64,000 bases of DNA, taken from positions 1-64,000 of the forward strand of contig DASRFK010000020.1 of NCBI GenBank assembly GCA_035651635.1, in the 5' to 3' direction. The notes below the pieces were generated by a model. That model saw only the letters and a list, made by a program, of their open reading frames with translations, was not told the DNA's origin and ran no database searches. The translations under genes and the position numbers were made by a program. The stretch's first letter is position 1; every line of letters starts with the position of its first letter. Below are positions 44,218-53,418 of the stretch, piece by piece. The stretch is from JANXQE01 sp035651635. Lineage in GTDB: Bacteria > Verrucomicrobiota > Verrucomicrobiia > Limisphaerales > UBA8199.

Positions 44218-46668
44218 ATGCACCGAATTCTAATCTGGCTGGCCTGCCCGGGTCTTTGCTGGCTCGGTGTCCAGCCGGGTTGGGCACAGAATCCCGCCCG
44301 TCAGGCCGGCTACCTATATTTATCACCCGCGCCAAACGCCTCCTATGTTTCGCAGCAAACCCGCTTTGTGCTGGTCCGCTTCACCGACCTCAGCCCGGCG
44401 CAAGTGACGAACCTCGCCTCCGGGTTCGTGAGCGTGACAGGGGTGAGTTCCGGAGCTCATTCCGGCGTGGTTCATGTGGCGAGTGACAGCCGTACGGTTA
44501 TTTACCAGATGGCGACGGATTTTGCCGCCAACGAATCAGTGACCGTGTCGTTAAATCCGGGGGTGGCGTCGGGCACGACCGGCAGCGTGCAACCGTTTCA
44601 ATACCAGTTCATGGTCACTGCCCCCATGCCGGGTTCGCTGCCATTAGCTGTCGCACCTGCCCGAGCCCAGCCCCCAGCCGAACCCGGGCCGCCCTTAAAT
44701 GTGACGCGCCCGGCCATTACCGGCAATTCAGCGGCCGGCAAGCCTAGAGCGAAAGCGATGGTGATGGGAAATGGTGTGTCGGTCCCGAGCACATTCCCGC
44801 AGGTGGTAATCAGCGCAAAGAAGAACCCGTCGCCTGGATATTTGTGGCTGGAAAACGCCCTCGATGGCGTGTCGCCCTATACCATGATGCTCGACAATGA
44901 CGGCCAACCCGTTTGGTACCGGACCGGCCGCATGTACGATTTCAAGATCCAGAAAAACGGGATGATCACCTGGGCCTTGTCCGACGATACCGGCTTTCCC
45001 GCCTTCGACCAGAACTTCAATTACCTCAAAACATACCTCACCACCAACGGCTACTCGACGGACAGTCACGATCTCAAAGTGCAGGCCGACGGGACGTACT
45101 TCATGATCGGGTACCGCGACAACGTCGTGGATATGAGCAGGTACGTTCAAGGCGGCTTGCCCGGAACGATCGTGCGCGAGACGGTTGTTCAGCAGTTCAC
45201 CGCCGCCAACGAACTCATTTTCCAGTGGCGCGCCTGGGATAATTACAACCTGCAGGATCTCGGGGGCAATTCCGATTTCCCGCATATGAACGGATTGGAT
45301 ATTGACGTGGATGGCAATTTGCTGATTTCGGCCCGGCACCTGAGCGAGGTCACCAAAGTGGATCTCGGGTCCGGAGACATTCTGTGGCATCTGAGCGGGC
45401 CGCACAGCAGTTTCAGCTTTGCCAATGATCCCTACAACGGCACGAGCTTTCAGCATAATATTAGCGCGCTGGGCGAGGGGCATTATATGGTCTTCGACAA
45501 TGGCAATACGCGCGTTTCGCCCTTTTCCAGAGCGGTCGAGTACCAGTTGGATTTGACGAACAAGGTTGCCAACCTGGTGTGGCAGTTTCGCGATGTGCCG
45601 GACAAATACACCTATTGGCTCGGCAGTTCCCAGCGCTTACCCAGCGGCAACACGCTCATCGATTTTGTCTTGCCGCAATATCCAAAAGTCATCGAGGTCG
45701 ATACCAATGGGGTCAAACAGTTTGAGCTGAGCCTGGTGCCGAGCTCCGATTCATACCGCGCCTTTCGGTTGCCATGGAACGGCGTGGTCGCCGCGCCTTA
45801 CCTGATCGTCGAGCCGGAAGTGGACAACATCACGCTGGTCTTCAATAAATTTGGCGACACTAACGTCGCGTATTATCGGATTTATGCCGGTACTTCGCCG
45901 CACCCCGCGACAGTCCTGACCGAATCCTACACCACCCTGGCGCAGCTCTCGAATCTTGCCCATGGAACTAATTACTTTCGCGTCACCGCCGTCAGCCCTG
46001 ACGGCTCGGAGAGCTCTTTCTCGAACGAGGAAAATGTCAACGTGAACATCATAGCGCCGGGGCAGAATATGGTGGTAAACGGCGATTTCTCACAACAGGG
46101 CGCGGGGTGGGATTTTATTCGGAATGACACCGGCAGTGCCGGGTGGGTGATAAATAACGGGGCGAGCGAGTTCGCAATTATCAATGGGGGCGCGGGCCAA
46201 AGCAGCATCCAATTGTTGCAATCGGGCAAAACGCTAATTCAGGGCAAACAGTACATCCTGCAATTTGACGCCTGGGCCACTAGCCCGCGGTATATCCAGG
46301 TTCAGCTTTCCCAGTCCCTGTCGCCCTTTACCGATTATAGCTTGATCACTCCTCCTTTCCTGACCCCAAACCCGGCTCACTATCGCTACGTCTTCACCAT
46401 GCAAAGTGTGTCGGATTTTTCGGCCAACCTGATCTTCAACTTGGGTGGCGCGAATAGTACCGTCTATTTGCAAAATATCTCGCTGTTCAACCCGATTCCG
46501 GGAGACCTGAACCTGGACGGACACGTCGATTATCTCGATTTGAGTTCCTTTGCCAACGGCTGGCTCAAGCAAGCGATCAACCTGCCGGCCGACTTCAACA
46601 ACAGTGGCAAGGTGGACTTCAATGATTTTCAAGTCTTCGGCGCCAGTTGGCCGCCCGGAATACCCTAA
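44218..46668 (+). CDS. Secreted arylsulfotransferase-family protein with CBM-like module and dockerin
   Basis: 816 residues from the ATG at 44218. A signal peptide (ILIWLACPGLCWLGVQPGWAQ) leads into an Ig-like domain. An ASST-type six-bladed propeller follows (~195-520: PSPGYLWLENALDGVSPYTM, SHDLKVQADGTYFMIGY, LGSGDILWHLSG, FQHNISALGEGHYMVFDNGN). The His before the GHYMVFDNGN strand occupies the position of the active-site histidine in the family. Next are a fibronectin III-like domain, a CBM4/9-like domain (NMVVNGDFSQQGAGWDFIRN) and a type I dockerin with two Ca loops (GDLNLDGHVDYLDLSSF and DFNNSGKVDFNDFQVF). It is probably surface or complex bound. True sulfotransferase activity is not certain. 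Confidence 0.8.
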   Translation: MHRILIWLACPGLCWLGVQPGWAQNPARQAGYLYLSPAPNASYVSQQTRFVLVRFTDLSPAQVTNLASGFVSVTGVSSGAHSGVVHVASDSRTVIYQMATDFAANESVTVSLNPGVASGTTGSVQPFQYQFMVTAPMPGSLPLAVAPARAQPPAEPGPPLNVTRPAITGNSAAGKPRAKAMVMGNGVSVPSTFPQVVISAKKNPSPGYLWLENALDGVSPYTMMLDNDGQPVWYRTGRMYDFKIQKNGMITWALSDDTGFPAFDQNFNYLKTYLTTNGYSTDSHDLKVQADGTYFMIGYRDNVVDMSRYVQGGLPGTIVRETVVQQFTAANELIFQWRAWDNYNLQDLGGNSDFPHMNGLDIDVDGNLLISARHLSEVTKVDLGSGDILWHLSGPHSSFSFANDPYNGTSFQHNISALGEGHYMVFDNGNTRVSPFSRAVEYQLDLTNKVANLVWQFRDVPDKYTYWLGSSQRLPSGNTLIDFVLPQYPKVIEVDTNGVKQFELSLVPSSDSYRAFRLPWNGVVAAPYLIVEPEVDNITLVFNKFGDTNVAYYRIYAGTSPHPATVLTESYTTLAQLSNLAHGTNYFRVTAVSPDGSESSFSNEENVNVNIIAPGQNMVVNGDFSQQGAGWDFIRNDTGSAGWVINNGASEFAIINGGAGQSSIQLLQSGKTLIQGKQYILQFDAWATSPRYIQVQLSQSLSPFTDYSLITPPFLTPNPAHYRYVFTMQSVSDFSANLIFNLGGANSTVYLQNISLFNPIPGDLNLDGHVDYLDLSSFANGWLKQAINLPADFNNSGKVDFNDFQVFGASWPPGIP

Positions 46669-46719
46669 GCAGTCTGACCACTAAGCCACTCAACCGTGAC
46701 ACCTCTGTGTAACCCGCTG

Positions 46720-49140
46720 ATGAAATCCATTACCGCGTTGCTTCTGTTATTGTGCCTGGACCGTTTTCACGCTTCGGCACAGTTGCCGCAAAATTTCCCC
46801 ACCATGACGGTGACGACGAATTACGCACCGGCCGTGAGCGACGGCTATATCTTCCAGGCGGTCAATTTACCCACGCCGGGGGTGGGCTATTACGCGATGA
46901 TTGTGGGCACCGATGGCAGCCCGGTCTGGTACACCGAACTGACCAATGCCTGCTGGGATTTTAAAGTCTTGCCGAACGGTTATTTGCATTACGCTCAGCA
47001 GATTCACGCCTTGGCCTACACCGGCGGCGGCGACGTCGTGCATCAGATCCTCGATGACAATCATTATCCGGTGGAATCCATCCAGGCCGGCAATGGGTAC
47101 GTCGCCGAAGGGCACGAATTCCAGATGCTGCCCAACGGTCATGTGCTGCTGATCGGCTACTACCTGACTCAGGTTGACATGAGCCAGGTGGTTTCCAATG
47201 GAAACCCCGCCGCTCAGGTGTCCGGGGCCATCCTCCAGGAATTGGATGCCCAGCGGAATGTGGTCTGGCAGTGGCGCTTTTGGGATCATTATCCGTTCAC
47301 CAGTCAATGGGTCAACTCGACCGCGGCGGTCATTTCGGAATTCCATGTGAACTGCGTCTTCCTCGACAATGATGGAAACCTCGTGGTGAGCACGCCTGAT
47401 TGGGTGAAAAAAATTAATCGTCAGACCGGCGACATTATGTGGCATTTGGGCGGCATCGAAAACCAGTTTACCTTTGTTGGCGTTTCTCAGGCACAAGGGA
47501 TCAGCGATTTCGCTAGCCACGACATCAACCGCCTGGCCAATGGTGATGTGCTGCTTTACAACAATAGCAAATTTGGGCAGCCCGGCAGCAGTTCGAGCGC
47601 CAAAGAGTATTCCCTCGATGAAACCAACAAGGTCGCCACATTTGTTTGGGAATATCGGCCGAACCCCGGCATCCCCGGGCCATTTCAAGGCAGTGCCCAG
47701 CGCCTAACAAACGGTAATACTTTTATCGGTTGGGGTGGGCTGCCCGGTGTCACTCCGGTGGCATGCACTGAGGTGTCGGGGACCAACGTGGTGTTCCAGA
47801 TGAAGTTCGACAACACCAATGTCGTCAGCTATCGCTCCTTTAAATTCGCGTATCCTCCTTCGAGTGAGGCGCAAGTTTTTTCCCTAAAAGAAGTGAGCGC
47901 CGGAAACAGTTATAGCTTTGACGGCGCCGGAGTGTCCCTTTCGGTTTCATCGGGCGGCGGTGGCTACAACATCCTCAATCTGACGCGCGAGCATTACGCG
48001 CCGGTTTATCCCCTGTTTCAGGGAACGGCGCCGCGCGTCCTGCCGTTGCGCTTGAGTCTCAGCCAAAGCTCCATCCAAACGCTCAACGCCACGTTCAATA
48101 TTGACGCTCAAAGTCTCGCCTACTCGCAACCCACCAATTTGACGGTTTATTACCGCCCCACCACCGGACTCGGTTTATTTGCCCCTCAACCCACGACCTT
48201 TAATCCGATCACGCAACAAGTGAGCGTGGAGCTTGCCTTAAGCGGCGGCGGCAGCGATATGGGGGAACTCATCTTCGGTTACCCGGATTTGGCGGACGTG
48301 CCGTACCCTCCGTTGCTGGATCAGGTGGAGAATTACCCGGGAATCCAGTTTTTTAACGTGGTGGCGCCACCGCTGGCCCAATTGCCGGTCACAAATTCCG
48401 TGAACCAGGATTTGCCGGTTTGGCTTTCGTGGTCGCCTAAAGGTTTTGCGAGGTACTACCAGGTCCAGATCTCAACCAACCAGGATTTTGCGACCGCTCT
48501 GGTTTCGGTGGCCTACCAGGCCGACGCTTTGTACGTCTACAGCAACGCTCTGCCGGGCACGACTTACTTTTACCGGGTCAAAACCGTCAATGACGGCGGC
48601 AGCAGTGCCTGGTCAACCGGGGCTTTCCAAACCGTGCCGCCTTCGATTGCGATAAAGTTTCCCAACGGTGGAGAAGCGCTGCGGCGCGGCCTTTCCTATT
48701 TCGTGCGTTGGAACGATAACCTGTCCGCCAATGTCAATATCACTTTGTACAAGAGCGGCACCCTCATCAAAAGCATCGCCACCAATGCGCCAGGGAACGG
48801 GGCCGCCCAATGGCAGGTCGGATTTGATCTGGCACCTGGCAGCGATTACTCGATCCAAATCAGCAGCGTGACTGATGCTACGCTCACCGTCGCCAGCGCC
48901 TCCGCTTTCAGCATCGTCGACGCCCCTTCGATTGTGTCCAATTCTGTATCTCGCCTGGTGGATGGCCGGGTCCAATTCTCGGTCGCGGCTCCCGGCGCTC
49001 AGCAGCTCTCTGTCCTGGGCTCCTCTGATTTGTCGACCTGGCAATTGCTGCAGAGCATTCCTGTGGTGAACGGCCAGGCCGTGTACATCGATAACGCCCC
49101 GTCCGGGACAAGCCGTTTCTTCCGCCTGCGCGTGCCGTGA
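46720..49140 (+). CDS. Second secreted arylsulfotransferase-family protein
   Basis: 806 residues from the ATG at 46720 (a GTG at 46696 is also in frame). The signal peptide is SITALLLLLCLDRFHASAQ. The ASST-like propeller again has W-Y-T, EGHEFQMLPNGHVLLIGYYL, TGDIMWHLGGIENQFTFVG and FASHDINRLANGDVLLYNNS. It is paralogous to the previous gene, from which it is separated by 51 bp. Behind the propeller are beta-rich domains, including a fibronectin III-like unit (FARYYQVQISTNQDF). There is no dockerin: the protein ends in the F-[YF]-R-[LV] module (SDLSTWQLLQSIPVVNGQ to SRFFRLRVP). A hairpin with stem GCGGATT/AATCCGC follows at 49155-49171. Confidence 0.8.
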   Translation: MKSITALLLLLCLDRFHASAQLPQNFPTMTVTTNYAPAVSDGYIFQAVNLPTPGVGYYAMIVGTDGSPVWYTELTNACWDFKVLPNGYLHYAQQIHALAYTGGGDVVHQILDDNHYPVESIQAGNGYVAEGHEFQMLPNGHVLLIGYYLTQVDMSQVVSNGNPAAQVSGAILQELDAQRNVVWQWRFWDHYPFTSQWVNSTAAVISEFHVNCVFLDNDGNLVVSTPDWVKKINRQTGDIMWHLGGIENQFTFVGVSQAQGISDFASHDINRLANGDVLLYNNSKFGQPGSSSSAKEYSLDETNKVATFVWEYRPNPGIPGPFQGSAQRLTNGNTFIGWGGLPGVTPVACTEVSGTNVVFQMKFDNTNVVSYRSFKFAYPPSSEAQVFSLKEVSAGNSYSFDGAGVSLSVSSGGGGYNILNLTREHYAPVYPLFQGTAPRVLPLRLSLSQSSIQTLNATFNIDAQSLAYSQPTNLTVYYRPTTGLGLFAPQPTTFNPITQQVSVELALSGGGSDMGELIFGYPDLADVPYPPLLDQVENYPGIQFFNVVAPPLAQLPVTNSVNQDLPVWLSWSPKGFARYYQVQISTNQDFATALVSVAYQADALYVYSNALPGTTYFYRVKTVNDGGSSAWSTGAFQTVPPSIAIKFPNGGEALRRGLSYFVRWNDNLSANVNITLYKSGTLIKSIATNAPGNGAAQWQVGFDLAPGSDYSIQISSVTDATLTVASASAFSIVDAPSIVSNSVSRLVDGRVQFSVAAPGAQQLSVLGSSDLSTWQLLQSIPVVNGQAVYIDNAPSGTSRFFRLRVP

Positions 49141-49210
49141 CCGCCGGACGGCGCGCGGATTTTTAATCCGCAGAGATCCGCGAAGCGGAGATTACCCCGC
49201 GCTCGTGATG

Positions 49211-49314
49211 GGGGCGGGACGTCACGTTCCCGGGGCTTCCGAAACCGGTGCGGGATTTTCCGGGGACGAGACGTCTGACGAGACGTCCCCACCCCTTTTC
49301 AAAGGAAAGCTTAG
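49211..49314. repeat. Palindromic repeat family C, copy 2
   Basis: Inverted relative to the copy at 12881. It shares ACCCCTTTTCAAAGGAAAGC, the GACGAGACGTC core (present twice in tandem here) and TGCGGGATTTTC. It lies in the 291-bp gap before the oxidoreductase gene, which otherwise shows no gene. Confidence 0.85.
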
Positions 49315-49431
49315 CGTTCGCGCATCGACCGTGTCGCGCGATTTGGAGCTGCCATGGCAGCAGGAGCTTCAATCTGAGAATCGCAAATTTAGCCTTTTCC
49401 AAATTCGTTAGGCGGTCCATCGTGCTGCGGT

Positions 49432-50934
49432 ATGACCCGTATTTCCCGCCGAATATTTCTCAAGAGCTCGCTTGCGACCGGCGTCACTTTAGCCATGCCC
49501 AAGATCCTGCTTGGCGCCAGCCGTGACGTTAAAGGACCCAACGAACAAATCCGTGTGGCCGTTCTGGGCCTCGGGTCCACCACTGCCGTGGGCGGGGTCG
49601 GCGGACGCGGTCATCAATTGATTCCGCGGTTGCGGGAGGTTCCGGGTGTCAAAATTGTGGCGCTGTGCGACGTGGACTATTCATTCATCGACCGCGAGCA
49701 AAAGCCGTTCAAAGATCGCGGAGAAGAGGTGGCGACGTATTCGGACTTGCGCCGCGTCTTCGACGACAAATCCGTCGATGCGGTGGTCGTCGCTTTGCCC
49801 AATCACTGGCACGCATTGGCTACGATTTGGGCGTGTCAGGCCGGAAAAGATGTCTACGTTGAGAAGCCCTTTTCATACAACCTGTGGGAAGGCCAGCAAA
49901 TGGTGGCGGCGGCCCGCAAGTACGACCGCATCGTGCAAGTGGGCACCCAAAATCGTTCGAGCACACTTTTGCGTCAGACGTTTGAGTCGCTTCGTGGCGG
50001 TGAACTCGGCGCGATTCGTTATGCGCACGCCCTGGTTTACCGGCCTCGCAGCGGCATTGGCAAAGTAACCGCCCCAACTGCAGTGCCGGACAGTATCGAC
50101 TACGATCTATGGTGCGGCCCGGCTCCGAAAGGGCCGCTCATGCGCAGACAATTGCACTACGAATGGCATTGGTTTTGGGCGACGGGCAACGGTGAGATGG
50201 GCAATAACGGGATCCATGTCATTGATCTCTGCCGCTGGGCTTTGGGACAGGACGCTTTGCCGTCGCGGACGCTGAGCATTGGCGGACGGTTTGGGTTTGA
50301 TGATTGCGGGGAAACGGCGAATACGCAAATCGCGCTGTTTGATTATCAGCCCGCTCCCTTGATTTGCGAGATTCGCAACGTGAGCGTCGCCGGTGGTTCG
50401 GACGCAATCGGCAAATTTCGCAACCTGAAAAGCGGGATCGTTATTGATTGCGAAGGCGGATATTTTGCGGGAGACGCTTCGGGCGGAGGGCTGTTCGATA
50501 AAGGAGGCAAGAAGATCAAAGATCTTGCTGACCAAGGAGAGTTCAGCCGTTTGGAAACCGCACATCTGGGACACTTCATCGCCGCTGTCCGGAGCCGAAA
50601 GACTGAGGACTTGGCGGCGCCCGCGCCCGTTGGGTACGCCTCAACGGGTTGCTGTCACCTGGCCAATGTATCTCATCGGCTTGGCAAGCAGGCCTCTCCC
50701 GATGCGATCGCAGCCACCATTCAATCGAGCAGCGAACTGGCGGACGCCTTTGAGCGTTGCCGTGGTTATCTGCGCGAGAATCGTGTTGATCTAAGCATGA
50801 CGCCAGCCACGCTGGGGCCTTGGGTTAATTATGATCCCAAACAAGACCGGTTTGTGGGTGAGTTTGCCGACGCCGCAACCAAATTATCCCGGCGCGCATA
50901 CCGCAAGCCCTTCGTCGTGCCCCACCTCGTCTGA
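49432..50934 (+). CDS. Tat-exported Gfo/Idh/MocA-family oxidoreductase
   Basis: 500 residues. The N-terminus has a Tat signal (TRISRRIFLKSSLATGVTLA). The Rossmann fold begins IRVAVLGLG, with NAD(P)-binding Asp in ALCDVDYS and the family EKPF motif (KDVYVEKPFSYNLWEGQQM). A C-terminal alpha/beta domain includes NNGIHVIDLCRW. These enzymes oxidise or reduce sugars, inositols or their derivatives with a bound cofactor. Tat export with folded cofactor is typical of Planctomycetes-Verrucomicrobia versions involved in polysaccharide processing. The substrate is unknown. It ends 10 bp before the vWA protein gene. Confidence 0.92.
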   Translation: MTRISRRIFLKSSLATGVTLAMPKILLGASRDVKGPNEQIRVAVLGLGSTTAVGGVGGRGHQLIPRLREVPGVKIVALCDVDYSFIDREQKPFKDRGEEVATYSDLRRVFDDKSVDAVVVALPNHWHALATIWACQAGKDVYVEKPFSYNLWEGQQMVAAARKYDRIVQVGTQNRSSTLLRQTFESLRGGELGAIRYAHALVYRPRSGIGKVTAPTAVPDSIDYDLWCGPAPKGPLMRRQLHYEWHWFWATGNGEMGNNGIHVIDLCRWALGQDALPSRTLSIGGRFGFDDCGETANTQIALFDYQPAPLICEIRNVSVAGGSDAIGKFRNLKSGIVIDCEGGYFAGDASGGGLFDKGGKKIKDLADQGEFSRLETAHLGHFIAAVRSRKTEDLAAPAPVGYASTGCCHLANVSHRLGKQASPDAIAATIQSSSELADAFERCRGYLRENRVDLSMTPATLGPWVNYDPKQDRFVGEFADAATKLSRRAYRKPFVVPHLV

Positions 50935-50944
50935 CGCCACTTTT

Positions 50945-52315
50945 ATGAAAATCACCGGGTTCCTGGATTACGAAGTTATTCTTGCCAATCGTTCGCAGCC
51001 GGTTCATTTCGCCTTGCGCTTCGAGGCCCCCCATCAAGGCGGGCAGCGAGCGCGTCCGGCGGCCTTTTGCATTGTGTTGGACCGCAGCGGGTCGATGGAA
51101 GGCCCGCCGCTGATGAAAGCCAAGCAGGCCGCCCTGCTGGCCGTGCGCAATCTTCGACCGGAAGATCATTTCAGCCTCATCAGTTTTGACGACGAAGCGA
51201 TCGTTCAGATTCCCAGCCAACCCGCTACCCAGAGGGAGGCCTTTGCTCGATCGATCCAAGCGATTGAATCGCGCGGAGCGACGAATTTGACCGCCGGCTG
51301 GATGCTCGGGCGCGATGAGCTCAAGAAAGCCGCCGAAGGTGTTTCCCGGCGTCTTTTGCTGTTGAGCGATGGTTTGTTGAATCGCGGCATAGTCGATCCC
51401 GCAGCGGTGCGCCAAGTAGCTGTCGATGGTTTGGAAAAGCAACAGGTGCGCACTTCCTGCCTCGGTTTCGGCGCCAAATACAACGAGGATTTGTTGACCG
51501 TGCTCGCTCAAGCCACCGGCGGGCAGTTTTATGACGCCGATTCTCCGGAGAAATTCCCGGCGATCTTTGAAGCGGAATTGGACGGGCTGCAGAAGATAAC
51601 GGTCCAGAACTTGCGGGTGCGCTTGCGCAAACTGGACTTCTGCGAGTCGCTCCAGCCGCTGGGCACTTATCCCGAGGTGCAACGCTCCGAGGGTTGGACG
51701 GAATTCAGTCTGGGCGACCTGATCAGCGACGAGCAACGGATCGCGTGCTTTACGCTCAACGTGCTGCCGCTGCCTTGGCTGGAGGGAAAACCGGTCGTAA
51801 GCCTTGAAGGCGAGCGACTCCTCGAGGTCGAAGTGCTCTATGACGAGATTTCCGAAACCGAGATTTCATCCCACACGTACAATCAGGTGGTCCGAATCCA
51901 GGCGACGCAAAATCCCAATGAAGTGCGCCAAAAGACGGAAGTTATTCCCTGGGTCGCGATGCAACTGGCCGGTAAAGTCATGGACGATGTGACTCGCCGG
52001 ATGGACGGCGGCAATTGGGTGGATGCCCTGACGGCGCTTCAATCGGTCATTGATTCACTGAAAGCTTACGGCGCCAACGCGCCGGTGGGTGAAGCTATCC
52101 AGCAATTGGAAGCAATGCAGCGCCGGATCCAGGCCGGCGATTGGTCGCTGCGGGAGCGGAAGCTAAGCAAATACCGGAGCCACAGTTATCGGCGGATGAG
52201 TTCCAAGGAATTCTGGAGCGGCAGCGAACCCGCACCGGGATTCAAACAACCGCCGCCGCCTCCCCCGATCCCTCCGACGTCTTCCGGTCCGCCGCCGCCG
52301 CCACCGATCGCGTGA
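50945..52315 (+). CDS. vWA domain protein with proline-rich C-terminus
   Basis: 456 residues from the ATG at 50945, 10 bp beyond the oxidoreductase stop. The MIDAS metal site is complete: Asp46-x-Ser48-x-Ser50 in VLDRSGSMEG, Thr in RGATNLTAGW and Asp in LLLLSDGLL. The vWA fold spans ~1-215 and a helical and beta-rich region follows. The C-terminus is polyproline (KQPPPPPPIPPTSS, GPPPPPPIA), an unusual tail that could bind partner domains. There is no export signal, so probably cytoplasmic. It may be co-transcribed with the oxidoreductase. No MoxR ATPase gene, often a partner of vWA proteins, is nearby. Confidence 0.9.
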   Translation: MKITGFLDYEVILANRSQPVHFALRFEAPHQGGQRARPAAFCIVLDRSGSMEGPPLMKAKQAALLAVRNLRPEDHFSLISFDDEAIVQIPSQPATQREAFARSIQAIESRGATNLTAGWMLGRDELKKAAEGVSRRLLLLSDGLLNRGIVDPAAVRQVAVDGLEKQQVRTSCLGFGAKYNEDLLTVLAQATGGQFYDADSPEKFPAIFEAELDGLQKITVQNLRVRLRKLDFCESLQPLGTYPEVQRSEGWTEFSLGDLISDEQRIACFTLNVLPLPWLEGKPVVSLEGERLLEVEVLYDEISETEISSHTYNQVVRIQATQNPNEVRQKTEVIPWVAMQLAGKVMDDVTRRMDGGNWVDALTALQSVIDSLKAYGANAPVGEAIQQLEAMQRRIQAGDWSLRERKLSKYRSHSYRRMSSKEFWSGSEPAPGFKQPPPPPPIPPTSSGPPPPPPIA

Positions 52316-52354
52316 TTGAGGACTTCGACCGGTGATGGAAGGCAGCCACTCAAG

Positions 52355-53398
52355 TTAAGCGCTTGGTGCCGTAGGGGCCTGGGCGGCCAATTCCTCCACC
52401 CTCTTTTCGAGTTCGCGCGTGCGGCGGAGCAGGTCGGGCAGTTGTTGCAGCGCGATGATCTGGCGCTTGGCTTGCCGGTCTGGAGCCGCTGGGACGCCCA
52501 GCACGCGACCCCCTTTCGGCACGTTGCGCATCACGCCCGACTTAGCCCCTACTACGACTCGGTCGCCGAGTTCCAGGTGGTCGGCAATCCCTGATTGCGA
52601 AGCCACCACGACGTAGTCTCCCAGATGTGTGCTGCCCGCGAAACCGACTTGGCCCATAATCAGGCAATGACGGCCAATCACCACGTTGTGAGCAACATGG
52701 ACCAGGTTATCGATCTTAGTGCCCTGGCCGATAATAGTGGAACCGAGTGTGCCGCGGTCAATGGCGGCGTTCGCGCCGATCTCGACATCGTCCTGGATAA
52801 GTACATTTCCTAGCTGAAGGACTTTCCGGTGGTGGCCTTCGTCAAGGACGTAGCCAAACCCGTCCGAGCCGATCACAGTTCCGGCGTGGACCGTGATGCG
52901 GTGGCCGAGCTGTGTCCGGCCGTACAGAACGACATTAGGGAAAAGGCAGACATCATCGCCAAGAAGACAATCGGCCCGAAGGTCGTTGCCACCCATGAGG
53001 ACCGAGCGCGCGCCGACCTGCACGCGTTCCCCCAAAACACAGTTCGGCCCAATATGTGCCGTCGGATCGATCCGGGCCGACTCGGCAATCACGGCGCTGG
53101 GATGAACGCCGCTCGGATGCGCCTCCGGCGGGAAGAACAAAGGCAACACCCTGGCCAGGGCTACCCGGGCATTGGCCACGCGGATGAGAACTTTGCTCGA
53201 GGAGGCGAAGGGTTCGGAAACCAGGACCGCAGCAGCCTGGCTCCGTTCGGCGGCGGCAAAGTAAGCTGCGTTTTCGGCGAAAGTGAGTTCGCCGGGTCTG
53301 GCGCGGTCGGCGGGTGCCAGACCCGTGACTCGAACTGAGGCGTCGCCGACGATCTCCCCGTTCAGGCGTTCGGCAATTTGAGCAATGGTAAAAGACAT
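52355..53398 (-). CDS. lpxD: UDP-3-O-acylglucosamine N-acyltransferase
   Basis: 347 residues starting MSFTIAQIAERLNGEIVGDA. The frame continues upstream to 54241 only as an open read-through across the desaturase gene. The N-terminal uridine-binding domain is followed by a left-handed beta helix of hexapeptide repeats (SARIDPTAHIGPNCVLGERV, GTKIDNLVHVAHNVVIG). The catalytic His is in HVAHNVVIG (~234). A C-terminal helix ends RVEELAAQAPTAPSA. It adds the second 3-hydroxy-acyl chain in lipid A synthesis in the cytoplasm, so the organism makes lipid A-type lipopolysaccharide. No other lpx genes are adjacent. Confidence 0.96.
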   Translation of the reverse strand: MSFTIAQIAERLNGEIVGDASVRVTGLAPADRARPGELTFAENAAYFAAAERSQAAAVLVSEPFASSSKVLIRVANARVALARVLPLFFPPEAHPSGVHPSAVIAESARIDPTAHIGPNCVLGERVQVGARSVLMGGNDLRADCLLGDDVCLFPNVVLYGRTQLGHRITVHAGTVIGSDGFGYVLDEGHHRKVLQLGNVLIQDDVEIGANAAIDRGTLGSTIIGQGTKIDNLVHVAHNVVIGRHCLIMGQVGFAGSTHLGDYVVVASQSGIADHLELGDRVVVGAKSGVMRNVPKGGRVLGVPAAPDRQAKRQIIALQQLPDLLRRTRELEKRVEELAAQAPTAPSA

Positions 53399-53418
53399 AA
53401 AACTGGGAGGTTGAATCG

